Notes: generated by a model not told the origin, from the sequence alone. Positions 1 through 10,052 are shown, numbered from the stretch's first letter. The stretch is DNA of 64,000 nucleotides from JANXQG01 sp963824275 (GCA_963824275.1 CAWGOT010000003.1:2170001-2234000); one strand, 5' to 3'. Program-made: numbers and translations.

Positions 1-737
1 GTGTGGAAAAACTTTTCAAGTCTTTGTGCGTCCCCCAGGTACGCCTGGTAAGTTTTGTCGCTGAGCTGCGCAGCCCTACTAAGGCGTGGCATGGAGGGCG
101 AATCCCCGGGACTGGCAGGCGGGTCCGCAAGAGCAGTCGCGGACACCCAGAGCGTAACGTGCTGCAACTCGATGGGCCAGAGGGCGATCCCGCTCTCGCT
201 GGCAACCACCTTGATGTATTCGCGAATCGGATTGGGCAGGAACCGGTAGGTTGTCACCCATTTTTTCGCAAATTCAACCGTCGGCACCTCGTTCGGATCG
301 GGTGACCGGAGATGTTCGCGGTCCGCCCATTTTCCAGGCACCAGCGGCTCGGCGGGAGATTCCCTGACGGCGTCAATCTGGGCGGGCTTCAAGCCTAAGC
401 CGCGAAGCTGGTCAGCGACCTTGTCCGTGACCTCGAAACCTCTTCCCCGCTCGGCGACGTTGTCGACAACCTGTTCCGCCGACATCCCTTTCCGGCGCAG
501 CTCCTGGACATCCTTCAGCGTCAGCCGGGTGTCTTTTGCGTCGCCGCCGGCCGCAGCGCCCAGCGCCGGTTTTGCGCCGTCCTCGGGCGGCACCAGAACG
601 GGATCCACGGGGTGCGCGTCTGCCTCCACCCTTGCGGTATCCGGTTTCAGTCCGGCGACTTGTTGTCCCTGCGCTGGCATCAACGCTGCCGCGAGGACAA
701 TGCACGCCAGCAACAAGGTGCCATTATTGGGCCGCAT
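1..737 (-). CDS. Secreted hypothetical protein, C-terminus cut by window edge
   Basis: An open frame starts with ATG at 737 and stays open to position 1, so its stop lies outside the window. The first ~25 residues (MRPNNGTLLLACIVLAAALMPAQG) form a typical signal peptide: basic start, hydrophobic core, small residues before the cleavage point. The mature part is hydrophilic, with a segment of the type LTLKDVQELRRKGMSADQ that looks like a short helical motif. Its start overlaps the end of the upstream gene by 14 bases, which suggests one transcript. I do not recognise the family. Confidence 0.6.
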   Translation of the reverse strand, partial: MRPNNGTLLLACIVLAAALMPAQGQQVAGLKPDTARVEADAHPVDPVLVPPEDGAKPALGAAAGGDAKDTRLTLKDVQELRRKGMSAEQVVDNVAERGRGFEVTDKVADQLRGLGLKPAQIDAVRESPAEPLVPGKWADREHLRSPDPNEVPTVEFAKKWVTTYRFLPNPIREYIKVVASESGIALWPIELQHVTLWVSATALADPPASPGDSPSMPRLSRAAQLSDKTYQAYLGDAQRLEKFFH

Positions 738-987
738 CACACACCTCCTCGTTTTCGCTGTTTCGGGCGGGCGAGTAATCGGGGGCGGCCTCCAGCGCCA
801 GGTCCAAGAGTGCGTCACGGCGGGGGTTTTCCCCTGCGGTTTCGGCCTTGAGGGCCCTGGTAACAAAGTCCGTGGCCTCGCGGCGCTGGGCCGGGGGGCT
901 CTCAGCCAAGATCGGGCCGGCGATAGCGAGCATCAGCGGGAATACACCCACGATGCACCGCAGGTTTACAAAGGTTTGCCTTTGCAT
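724..987 (-). CDS. Small secreted hypothetical protein
   Basis: This 87-residue frame begins MQRQTFVNLRCIVGVF, with a hydrophobic stretch ending at ILAES that reads as a signal peptide. I chose the start at 987 because a strong GAAGGAGAGG ribosome site sits just upstream; a longer version starting at 1050 has no such site. The rest is short, charged and helical (ATDFVTRALKAETAGENPRRDALLDLAL). The last 14 bases overlap the next secreted gene, so the two are probably co-translated. Function unknown. Confidence 0.5.
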   Translation of the reverse strand: MQRQTFVNLRCIVGVFPLMLAIAGPILAESPPAQRREATDFVTRALKAETAGENPRRDALLDLALEAAPDYSPARNSENEEVCDAAQ

Positions 988-1126
988 AGTCCCTCTCCTT
1001 CTCTCTGGCCCTACGATCGTGATTATAGGACTGGCGAAGAACGGCCGCAATAACCTGAACGGGTTGTCGGCTGGTGCCCGGCTTGGGCTGGTTGCAAATC
1101 GCCTCGAAGCCTGTTACGCTTTTGGT

Positions 1127-1915
1127 ATGAAAAGTCCCTTTCCCGGAATGGATCCCTATCTGGAGCAGCATTGGCTGGACGTGCATCATGCGTTGGCCAC
1201 TTATGCTCGCGACCAGCTTCAGCGCAAGCTGCCCCGCGACCTGCGGGCCCGGATCGAGGAACGCGTGTTCGTCGAAACCGACGATGAAGGCCAGTACCGC
1301 GGCATCCACCCCGACGTTCGCGTCATCGAGCATCCGATGCCAGTTTCCGCCGGCGCGGCGGAAGGCGGTGTGGCCACGGCCGAGCCGATCGTTGTTCGGA
1401 CCGCCGACGATCCCATCTCCCAGGGCTATCTTGAGATCGTCGACGCCTCGTCGGGCAACCGCGTCGTGACGGTGATCGAGTTCGTCAGCCCCAGCAATAA
1501 AGTGCCGGGCGAAGGCAGGGACCTGTACCTCCGCAAACAACGTGAAGTGATCGGCGCGAAGGCCAATCTCGTGGAGGTCGACTTGACTCGCACGGGCCAG
1601 CGGAGCCTGGCGGCCCGGCTGACCCAGATTCCCCGGCGATACCACGCGACCTACCTGGTCTGTGTCACGCGGGGCTGGAAATGGGGCCAGTCCGAGGTCT
1701 ACCCTCTCCCGCTGGCCCAGCGGCTACCGGCGATTCGCGCGCCGCTTCGCCAGTCCGACGCCGACGTGCCGCTGGACCTTCAGACGTTGATCGACCAGTG
1801 CTACGAAAACGGCGGCTACGACACGATCGATTATCGCCAGCCCCTCCAGCCGCCGCTCGACCCGGCCGACCTGGCTTGGGCGGACGAGTGGCTGCGAGCC
1901 AAGGGGCTGCGATAA
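1127..1915 (+). CDS. DUF4058 family protein
   Basis: The 262-residue product begins MKSPFPGMDPYLE, the near-invariant opening of DUF4058 proteins, and its length is normal for the family. A large upstream extension in the same frame has no ribosome site and reads through the promoter region of the divergent gene, so I start at 1127. Internal stretches such as VVTVIEFVSPSNKVPG and LVEVDLTR resemble the beta-rich core seen in PD-(D/E)XK-type folds, which is why the family is sometimes suspected of nuclease ancestry; that is inference. Function is unknown. The gene is intact. Confidence 0.88.
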   Translation: MKSPFPGMDPYLEQHWLDVHHALATYARDQLQRKLPRDLRARIEERVFVETDDEGQYRGIHPDVRVIEHPMPVSAGAAEGGVATAEPIVVRTADDPISQGYLEIVDASSGNRVVTVIEFVSPSNKVPGEGRDLYLRKQREVIGAKANLVEVDLTRTGQRSLAARLTQIPRRYHATYLVCVTRGWKWGQSEVYPLPLAQRLPAIRAPLRQSDADVPLDLQTLIDQCYENGGYDTIDYRQPLQPPLDPADLAWADEWLRAKGLR

Positions 1916-1926
1916 TCAACGGTACG

Positions 1927-4013
1927 TCAGTTGGCCTTGGCCACCTGGAGCTGGTTCATGTAGTCGGTCGTGATGTTGAAGACCTCCTCGAGGTAGAAAT
2001 CGCGCTCGATCGGATTATCGTTGAGCTTCTCGATCGCCTTCTCCTCCTCCTTGTCGGCGTTCAACTCGGCCCTTTCCTTGAGGAACTTGGCCTCGTTGAG
2101 CGTGACCGACTTCTTCGCAACCTGCTCGCGGTAATGGACGATGTTCCGCTCCACCTTCTGGAAGTCCTTCGAGGCCGTGCAACGCGCTGCCGAAAGCCGG
2201 CGAAGCTGATCGACCAACGTGGGATTCACGCGATCGAACTTCTTGAAGGGCTGGGGCGCCACCTTGTCGAAGGGCAAGGAATAGTCCAGGTCGGCCTCGC
2301 TCACGTCCTTCAAGTGCGTGCTGATCGACGGCAACTCGACGTCCGAGACCACGCCGCGGCGCTGCGTGCTGTCGCCGCCGGGCCGGTAGAACTGCTGCAT
2401 CGTGATCTTCAATTCGCCCATCTTCGGCGCATTGGGAATCGGGAACAACCGCTCGCCCAGGTTCAAGAGGCTCTGCACCGTGCCCTTGCCGTGGGTCGAC
2501 TTGTCGCCCACGATCAGGCCGCGGTTGTAATCCTGGATGGCCCCGGCGAAGATCTCGCTGGCGCTGGCGCTGAACTTGCTGATGACCACGACCAGCGGGC
2601 CGCTCCAGTCGATGTCCGGATCGGGATCGACGTAGGGCGTCACGTGGCCGCCGGAATCCTTGACTTGGACCACCGGCCCGTCGTAGATGAACAGGCCGGT
2701 GAGGCTGATGGCCTCCGTCAGCGAACCGCCGCCGTTGGTGCGGAGATCCATGACCACGGCATCCACGCCCTTCTGCTTGAAGTCCATCAGGATGTTGTGA
2801 ACGTCGCGGGTCGTGCTCTTGTAATCGGCCCTGCCCTGGCGGGCGCCGGTCATGTCCATGTAGAAGCTGGGCAGATTGATCACGCCCACCTTGTAGGGCT
2901 TGCCGTTGCGCCTGGCCCGCGTCGAAGATCTGGCCGCGGGCCTCGCTGTCTTTCAATTCGATTTCCGCCCGCGTGATCTTGATCTCGTGCGGCTTGGGGT
3001 CCTTGACCGAGGTGAGCTGCAGGCGGACCACCGTGCCGGGCTTGCCGCGGATCAGCTTCACCACGTCGTTGAGCTTCATGTCGACCACGTCGACCAACTC
3101 GCCCTTTTCGCCCTCGCCCACGCCGATGATCTTGTCGTCGAGCTTGAGGTGGCCTTCCTTTTCGGCGGCCCCGCCGGGGATGATCTTCTTGACGACGGTG
3201 TAGCCGTCGATGCCTTGCAGCGAGGCCCCGATGCCTTCCAGCTTGAGGCTCATCATGATCTCGAAGTTGTCGACCGAAGAGGGCGACATGTAGGTGGTGT
3301 GCGGATCGAAGGCCGTGGTCAGGCTCGTGAGGTACATTTCCAGCAACTCATCGGCGTCGGTCTGATGCATCCGCTTGGCGAAGCTGTGATAGCGCTTCCA
3401 GAGACGCTCCTCGGGCGTCTTGCCCTCGCTCTTGTCGGCCTTGCCCTCGGTCTTGCTTTCGGACTTCTCGGCCTTCAGCAGCAGCAAGTCGTACTTGATC
3501 CGCTTCCGCCAGTTCTCTTTGGCCTCGGCCGGGGTCTTGGCATAGGTGGCCATGTCCTTGTCGGTCACAAGCTCCTCGTCGATGGTGAAATCCTGGGGCG
3601 GATCCTTGTGCCAGGATCTGGTCGATCATCGTCACCCGTTCGTCAATCCGATCGAGGAACGTGTTGTAGACCGTGTAGGCAAAAGTGATGTCGCCCTGCT
3701 GTGCCATGTCGGCCAGGCGGTCTTTGTCCTTGGCAAAGCTGTCGTAATCGCTCTGGTAGAAATACATCTTCATCGGATCGAGATCCTGCAGGAAGGTCTT
3801 CATGCAGCGATTCGAAATCTCGGCATCCAGCGGATGCTGGAGAAGATGCTCCTTCTTGAGCAACGAGGTGACGACCAGGGCGACATGGCGGTCATTGGCG
3901 CTTGGTTTGGTAAGCTGCGCAGCTTGCGTTGCCAGGCAAGCCGAAACGAGCACAAGAATAGCCGTAGCGCCGGCAAGCGTCCGGCGGCCAACCGATCGGG
4001 ACAACAAAGTCAT
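1927..4013 (-). CDS. prc: Tail-specific (C-terminal processing) protease Prc/Tsp, two frameshifts
   Basis: Periplasmic serine protease that degrades proteins from their C-terminal tails. The start at 4013 gives MTLLSRSVGRRTLAGA and a signal peptide. An N-terminal helical domain follows, then a PDZ domain (around GASLQGIDGYTVVKKIIPGGAAEKEG), then the S41 protease domain. The catalytic serine lies in SKFSASASEIFAG and the lysine in THGKGTVQ, the standard Ser-Lys dyad. A Prc-type C-terminal helical extension is present and ends QLQVAKAN. The frame breaks twice, near 3605 and near 2910. Both sides of each break match the family without loss, so single-base errors are more likely than decay. Confidence 0.9.
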
Positions 4014-4117
4014 TCCTGGAACCTCAAAAATGGGTGAAGAGCGTAATCTGTTTATACTATCGCGGTTGCAGCGGATAAACAAGGTGAAAGAAACAAACGC
4101 GGGAATCAGGGCCGTAG

Positions 4118-4216
4118 GTTCGTAGGGTGGGACCAGCGAGCTTGCGAGCGCCGGCCCACCAATTACCGGGTCTTGGTGGGCCGGCCTCGCAAGCTCGCTG
4201 GTCCCACCCTACGAAC
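4118..4216. repeat. Perfect long hairpin, GTGGGACCAGCGAGC repeat family
   Basis: Arms at 4118-4162 and 4173-4216 are near-perfect reverse complements of about 44 bases around a 10-base loop. Related half-copies or variants occur at 19817-19855, 27930-27970, 58194-58278 and 60324-60355. There is no T-run, so it is not a simple terminator; a REP-like mobile palindrome fits better. Confidence 0.85.
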
Positions 4217-4634
4217 TCCTCTCTCCCGCCGGTACGGCCATGGCGGTTCGGGTTAGTATCGGTCGCACCCGCAGACAATCCCAATATATGGTTTCCGGTC
4301 GGCTTGGATTCCTGTGGTCAGGATTCTGCCTGCCTTTGCAAATACCCCATATTACACATTATCACATCTGCAATACTATACTGCACGCGGGCAGAAATGA
4401 GCCGTTGGAGTCCCGGCTTTAGCCGGAAACCTGCCGGACAAACCGCCTAAAGGCGGGACTCCAACGGCTCATTTCTGCCCGCGCAAACTATAAATTTTCA
4501 CTTTGCGTAGATTTGCATGAGTTTGCCGGTTAAGCAGACGATAAAGGGTGTTGTGAGTTTTCCTTTTGGGTAATTGTGTACGAGTTTAACGAGATCAAAC
4601 GACTTAAATTGCCTCTTTTAACAAGGGAATCGCT
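4217..4634. other. Intergenic region before the porin gene
   Basis: No gene is evident in these 418 bases. The region holds the hairpin repeat at 4386-4483 and an AT-rich stretch from about 4490 to 4630 that should carry the porin promoter and leader, but I see no clear -35/-10 pair. AAGGGA at 4623-4628 is the likely ribosome site for the GTG start at 4635. Confidence 0.6.
4386..4483. repeat. Long hairpin repeat, CCGTTGGAGTCCCG family
   Basis: A left arm beginning CGCGGGCAGAAATGAGCC at 4386 is matched by its reverse complement ending at 4483. About 29 bases pair exactly; a smaller GGCTTTAGCCGG-type palindrome and its partner sit inside. It is different in sequence from the hairpin at 4118-4216. 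Confidence 0.85.
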
Positions 4635-6695
4635 GTGAACCGGCAACAACAGCTATCTCTCGTCATCGTTCTGGGACTCATGAGTTCCATCCCCGTCTAT
4701 GCGGCAGACCCCTCCGAACAGGGAGGTGGCTGGCGAACTTCTGCCGAGGAGGCGGCCAGTTCCACCCTGAGCGGGAAGCTCTACCGCAATTCCGCCGACT
4801 CCGGCGGAACCGCACCCTACGTCGTCCTCGACCGCTGGGGAGTGGTTCGCGGCTACGTGGCGGCGGCTCGGGGCGTCGAATTGGAATCGCGCGTTGGCCA
4901 GCAGGTCAGCCTGCAGGGCACCGTCAAGACCTTGCCCGGCGGCGAAATGCCCTATATGACCTGCCAGCGGGTTCTGGGCGGGAGTGCGGATGCGACCAAT
5001 GCCGCTAGCCCTCAGGCATCGAACCAGAACTCGCGTGATTCGTTTGTCCCGGTTCCCCAGCGTCCGCAGCCGGGCCTTCCGACGCGGAGCGACATGTCCG
5101 CCGATCCGGCGCCACGGACCGCGGCACTGCCGCTGCATGAAGTCGTGCTCGAACCGCAGTCGCTTTCCGCGGCCGATGATTCCCAGGACCGTTCCAGCCC
5201 GCCGCCGGCCCGCCGCGCCGATACCCGTCGGGTACGCGCTTCGGCCGTGCAATCGACCAACTATCAAGAAACGCTTCCTACGCCCGCTCCGGCGGGTGAG
5301 GTCCGCCGCGCACCGCTGGCTGCCAATCCCCCGCTCGAACCCAGGCCCATGGTGGAAGGCCCGATGGTCTCTGAAGGGCCGATGGTCTCTGAGGGCGAAG
5401 TGGTTCCTGAAGGGCCGATGATGCGGCGCCGGTTGCGATTCGTGCAACGAAGGCTCGTGCGCCGCCGGCTGCGACGATGGTTCCCTGGAACCCTGCTGGG
5501 GACCGCGGCGTCCGCTGTTTTGCATCGGGCCGACCGGCATCTGGGTGAAGGCCGACTACTTGCAGTGGTGGGAACATGGCACCTACGTGCCGGCCTTGGC
5601 TACCAGCGGACCGAGTGCCGCTCAGCCGGGCGTTCTCGGCCAGCCCGGCACCGTGGTGCTCTTCGGCGACGATTATATCAACGACAAGTCGGTGAGCGGC
5701 GGCCGAATCCAGGCCGGCATGTGGCTCAACCCCTGTGCGACCTTCGGCTTCGAGGGCGAGTTCTTCGCCCTCGCCGACGAGACGACCAACTACTATCTCT
5801 GGTCAACCGGCAGCGGCGTTGACGGCAACCCGATCATCTCCCGGCCGTACTACGACGTGAACCCGGCCAGCACTGGCCAGCAAGTCGAGTTCGTGGCGAT
5901 TCCGCGCGGCAATGCCAACAGCGTTGACGGCGCGATCAATATCAATGCCAGCACGAAATTCCGCGGCGCCGGGCGCATTTCCTCTTCACCACCTGCCGCC
6001 AGGAGGGCTGCTGGACCGACGAATGCGGCTGCACCAGCTACCACGACCGCTTCCGCGCGGACTTCGTCGCCGGCTTTCGGTACCTGGATCTGGAGGATCA
6101 ACTCGGCATCACGGAAACCCTCACGACCACCCAGACCCCGGCCGACGATGACGCAAACCCGACCGGCACTCCAGGACGCAGCGCCTTTCTGCTCCAGGAC
6201 CAGTTCAACACGCGAAACACGTTCAACGGAGCCGATCTCGGCATGAAGTTCGAGCTGCAGCGGAATCGCTGGGTCTTGGACTTCTTCCCGCGGATCGCCT
6301 TGGGCTCCACGCATGAAGTGGTTGATATCAACGGCTCGACGCAGAGCACCAGTCCGACCGGCGCCGTATCGACGGCACAAGGCGGACTGCTGACCCAGGT
6401 TGGCCCGGGCCTGAACATCGGCCATTACCAGCAGGACAGTTTTGCCGTCGTGCCCGAACTCGATTTGAAACTCGGTTACCAATTCACTCGCCATACGCGA
6501 TTGTTCGTGGGCTACGACTTCATCTACTGGAGCAAGGTGGCCCGAGCCGGCGAACAGATCGATACCACCATCAATTCGACCCTGGTGCCGAACTCCGGGG
6601 TTGCCCCGGCAGGGCCGGCCCGCCCTGAGTTCGCCTTCCAGGAGAGCGGATTCTGGGCCCAGGGCGTTAATATCGGCGTGGATTGCCGGTGGTAA
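4635..6695 (+). CDS. BBP7-family outer-membrane beta-barrel porin, two frameshifts
   Basis: Planctomycete-specific putative outer-membrane barrel. The GTG start at 4635 gives a signal peptide (LVIVLGLMSSIPVYA). A small N-terminal domain follows (YVVLDRWGVVRGYVAAARG), then a Pro-rich linker with repeated EGPMVSEG units and a Cys-rich knot (GCDSCNEGSCAAGC). The barrel begins at WVKADYLQWW and contains GVLGQPGTVVLFGDDYIND, GGRIQAGMWL and later GFRYLDLEDQLGI and FLVGYDFIYWSKV-like strands. It ends GFWAQGVNIGVDCRW, a normal barrel terminus. Frame breaks lie near 5420 (just before the Cys knot) and near 5968. The sequence resumes correctly each time, so the intact protein would be about 686 residues. 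Confidence 0.88.
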
Positions 6696-6782
6696 TGGAT
6701 TTGCGGCCCCTTCCCAGCCGATAGGTATAGGGAAGGAGCCGACTTTTGACTCGCAATCAACCGTTGGACAAGGAGCGTCCGC

Positions 6783-8694
6783 ATGTCTACCCCATTCAAA
6801 AAGTCAACTTCGTGGTTCGCTAGTCTGGGCGGCGCCTTCGGGCCGCAAACGCCACAGCGGGCCGGGCCAGAAACGCCGCCCTCTGCGCTTCGAGTCGCTG
6901 GAGACCCGCTCCCTGCTCTCGGCCACCGTGCTGCCCTCGATCAGCGGCATCGTCTATGAAGACCCCACCGGCAACGGAGTGGCGAGCAGCGACCTGCGAC
7001 TGGCCAACGTCACGGTCAACCTCTTTCGCGACGGCGGCGACGGCATTTTCGAGGGCAACAATCCCGGCAGCGACGACTCGCTGGTGGGCACAACGACCAG
7101 CAACGCCAACGGCGCTTACCAGTTCACGAACCTCTCTGCCGGCACCTATTTCGTTCAGCAGGATCCGGTGCCCGGACTGGTAATCTCTTCCAGCCAATCC
7201 GTGCAGAAGGTGGTCGTCACCAGCGCCGACCTGCAAGGCACGCCGGGCACGATGATCGACTCGTTTGCATCGACTTCGCAGTACGTCAGCGGTTCGCTGC
7301 ACGGCGGCAAGACCGGGACGTCCTCGCAATCAACCTCGGACGCCATCGGCGGCCATCGCAACCTGTACGTGCAACTCACGACGGCCGGCGGCGGCGTGTC
7401 GCTGGGCGCGGACGCCGATTGGCCCGGCCTGCTGGACTACGGCGCCAACGCCGCGTCCAACGGCATCTTCTGGGTCAACTGGGACGGCAACAACAGCAAC
7501 CCCGCCATCCTGAACCCGACCGGGCTGGGCGGAGTCGACATCACGTCGCAGGGGGCCAGCACGGGCATCGAGATCAACGCGGCGGCCGACCATGACACCG
7601 GCTCCATCATGCTCAAGGTCTACACCGACGCCGGCGACTGGTCCTGGGCCAGCGTTCCCATCAGCGACACCGGCGATGGTTCGCTGGCGAGCGGTGATAG
7701 CCAGTTTGTGGCCTTCTCCAGCTTCGCGGTCGGCGGGGGCACGGGCGCCAACTTCGCCCAGGTCGGCGCCATCCAGATGTCGATCAACGGCGTGAATGCC
7801 GTCGACGGCCAGGTGGCGCCGATCCAGGCCGTGGGGCCGATGGTCTTCAGCGAGAACTTCACCAACCTGGCCGAGTCCGACCTGGGCGTGGTCAAGTCGG
7901 CCGCGCCCAATCCGGTCGTGGCCGGCAGCCAACTGACCTATACCTTCACCACGACCAACTACGGTCCTTCCGGCGATACGGGCGTGACCCTTTCGGACAC
8001 GCTGCCCGCCGGAGAGCAATTCGTTTCCGGCACTAGCAGCCAGGGGACCGTCATGAACAACAACGGCACGCTTTCGGTTCCGCTTGGCAGCCTGGCCTCG
8101 GGGGCGGTCGCCACCACGACGGTCGTCGTCGCGGTCAATCAGAGCGTGTCCGGCACGATCTCGAATACGGTGACGGTCACCGGCAACAATCTCGATCCGA
8201 ACCAAGGCAATAACAGTTCCACGGTACCGACGCAAGTCACCGCCTATGTGGCGCCGGTATCCTATACCGACCTGAAGATCGTCAAGACCGCGGCGCCGAA
8301 TCCGGTGGACGTTGGCTCGGAACTGACCTACACGCTGCAGATCACCAACAACTCGCTCGTCACGGCCACCGACGTGATGGTCGTCGACACCCTGCCGGTG
8401 GGATTCGCCTACACTTCGGCCAGTCAGACGCCTCAGTCCAATATGGGCAGCGTGCTCACGTTCTCCCTGGGCACGATGGCGCCGCATGCCGTGGACACGA
8501 TCATCGTTGAGGGCGACGTGACGTCAATTGCCGCCAGCACGATCACCAACACGGCCACCGTCAGCGCCGATCAGCCGGAAGCCAACCCGGCCGACGCCAT
8601 CGCAAGTGTCACGACGAACGTCCTGCGTCCGGCGTTGCCGCCCGTGGGGCCGACGCCGAGCAAGTATTCCTTGATGTCGCACTTCCAGTATTGA
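6783..8694 (+). CDS. Exported surface protein with SdrD-like and two DUF11 domains, N-terminal frameshift
   Basis: An AGGAGCG ribosome site precedes ATG at 6783 (MSTPFKKSTSWFASLGG). The frame must shift near 6840 to reach RRPLRFESLETRSLLSAT, the N-terminal motif found on many planctomycete exported proteins. Then comes an SdrD B-like domain (ISGIVYEDPTGNGVA to AGTYFVQQDPVPGL), a spacer of ~200 residues of beta-rich sequence, and two DUF11 repeats starting DLGVVKSAAPNPVVAGSQLTY and DLKIVKTAAPNPVDVGSELTY. DUF11 modules are beta-sandwich domains common in large envelope proteins. The product is about 630 residues. It follows the porin gene in the same direction, so both are envelope components. 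No dockerin or sortase signal is visible. Confidence 0.82.
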
Positions 8695-8789
8695 GGGCGA
8701 AGGGCTGAGAACATCGGGCCGAAACGCCTGGCGAAGGAAAAACGTTTGCCAGGCTTGCATTTTTCCGGCCGAGAGGCGACAATACAGAC

Positions 8790-8867
8790 ATGAACACGTA
8801 CGCCGTGAGCTTTTATTACTGGTTTTACTTCAGCCCCGCAGGTTTCGGGGTCGGAGGCGGCGTGTAA
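8790..8867 (+). CDS. Aromatic leader peptide controlling DAHP synthase
   Basis: A 25-codon open frame (ATG 8790, TAA 8865) whose codons 8-14 read Phe-Tyr-Tyr-Trp-Phe-Tyr-Phe, covering all three aromatic amino acids. Another Tyr is at codon 4 and another Phe at codon 19. A GAGAGG ribosome site lies at 8771-8776. The frame ends 29 bases before a strong intrinsic terminator and about 170 bases before the DAHP synthase start. This is the layout of a ribosome-mediated attenuation leader, like trpL or pheL, but tuned to Phe, Tyr and Trp together. It is too short for ordinary gene callers. Confidence 0.85.
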   Translation: MNTYAVSFYYWFYFSPAGFGVGGGV

Positions 8868-8906
8868 AGTTCAGCCCTAACCGACAGCATTCCAGGCCCC
8901 GAGACC
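8834..8906 (+). promoter_or_regulatory. Attenuator: alternative pairing segments 1:2 and 2:3
   Basis: Segment 1 (8834-8838, CCCCG) can pair with segment 2 (8846-8850, CGGGG). Segment 2 in its longer form (8841-8852) can instead pair with 8895-8906, which includes the left arm of the terminator: 12 contiguous pairs, two of them G-T wobbles. A ribosome stalled on the aromatic codons (8811-8831) would cover segment 1 and free segment 2, so the terminator could not form. A ribosome that finishes would allow 1:2 and leave the terminator intact. Confidence 0.8.
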
Positions 8907-8929
8907 CACTTTGGTTCTCGGGGCTTTTT
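8896..8929 (+). terminator. Intrinsic terminator of the aromatic attenuator
   Basis: GCCCCGAGA at 8896-8904 pairs with TCTCGGGGC at 8916-8924, a 9-bp GC-rich stem with a further CC/GG pair inside, followed directly by TTTTT at 8925-8929. It stands between the leader peptide and DAHP synthase, in the same direction. Confidence 0.88.
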
Positions 8930-8935
8930 GATTAG

Positions 8936-9029
8936 GTGTCAGGAGGTGCCAGGAAGACGCAGGGCTGAGTTCTTCCCCCGCTCCCGACACCTCTCACCTG
9001 ACACCTCTCACCTCTCACCTCTCACCTAA
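8936..9029. repeat. Low-complexity ACACCTCTCACCT spacer
   Basis: Just before DAHP synthase, the unit CACCTCT is repeated several times (8988-9028). AGGTGTCAGG at 8935-8944 is the reverse complement of CCTGACACCT at 8997-9006, so the region can also fold back. I see no coding function. Confidence 0.6.
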
Positions 9030-9039
9030 GGACACCACC

Positions 9040-10052
9040 ATGATTGTCGTCATGAAAAAGGCGCCAGCCGCCAAGAGATCGAACACATGATCGAGCGCGT
9101 CGAGGCCCTCGGCCTGAAAGCGCATCCGATCTACGGCACCGAGCGGACCGTGATCGCGGCCATCGGCGAGAAGCGCGACGAGCATCGCCAGTCGCTGGAG
9201 AGCGGTCCCGGCGTGGCCGAGGTCGTTCCCATCCTGGCGCCCTACAAGGTCGCCAGCCGCGAGGTCAAGGCCGAGCCGACCGTGATCCGCGTCGGCGGTT
9301 TCACGGTCGGCAATGCCCACGTCGGCATGATTGCCGGCCCTTGCTCGGTCGAGAACGAGGCCCAGACGCTCGCCACCGTGCGGGCCGTGAAGGCCGCCGG
9401 GGCGACCGCCCTCCGCGGCGGCGCGTTCAAGCCCCGCACCAGTCCCTACAGCTTCCAGGGCCTGAAAGAAGAGGGCCTCAAAATCCTCGCCGCCGCCCGC
9501 GCCGAGACCGGCCTGCCCGTGGTCACCGAAGTCATGTCGGAGGGCGACGTGAAGCTCGTTGCCAGCTATGCCGACGTCTTGCAGATCGGCGCCCGCAACA
9601 TGCAGAACTATCGGCTCTTGGAGTCGGTGGGGGCCGAGGGCAAGCCGGTCTTGTTGAAGTGCGGGCCCAGCGCCACGCTCGACGAGTTATTGCTGGCGGC
9701 CGAATACGTCCTCAACGCCGGTAATCCCAATGTGATGCTCTGCGAGCGGGGCATCCGAACTTTCGAGTCGCACACGCGGTTCTCGCTCACCTTGGCTTCC
9801 GTGCCCTACCTCCACGACCGCACGCACCTGCCCGTGATTGTCGATCCCAGCCACGGCACGGGCCACACGGCGCTGGTTGCGCGGATGGCCGCCGCCGCCG
9901 TCGCCGCCGGGGCCGACGGCCTGATCGTCGAGGTCCATCCCGATCCGGAAACCGCCTTGAGCGACGGCTATCAATCGCTGACCTTCAAGCAATTCGAGGA
10001 TCTTATGAGTTTGTGCCGCAAGGTGGCTGCGGCGGTGGACCGGGTGATGTAG
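9040..10052 (+). CDS. aroF: 3-deoxy-7-phosphoheptulonate (DAHP) synthase, type I beta, N-terminal frameshift
   Basis: First enzyme of the shikimate pathway: condenses phosphoenolpyruvate and erythrose 4-phosphate. The true start is ATG at 9040 (MIVVMKK), after CTAAGGAC. A missing base in the AAAAAGGCGCC run near 9060 breaks the frame, after which ASRQEIEHMIERVEALGL continues. Residues ~1-85 form the N-terminal ferredoxin-like regulatory domain of the I-beta type. The barrel carries GPCSVENEAQ, KPRTSPYSFQG, GARNMQNY, LLKCGPSATLDE and PSHGTGHT, the expected substrate and metal-binding segments. Length (~337 residues) is normal. Expression is very probably set by the upstream aromatic leader and attenuator. 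Confidence 0.93.

Noticed and set aside
8755..8783. Promoter TTGCAT/GACAAT before the aromatic leader
   Set aside because: It would place the transcript start on the leader start codon, leaving no room for the GAGAGG site; too weak to list as a feature.
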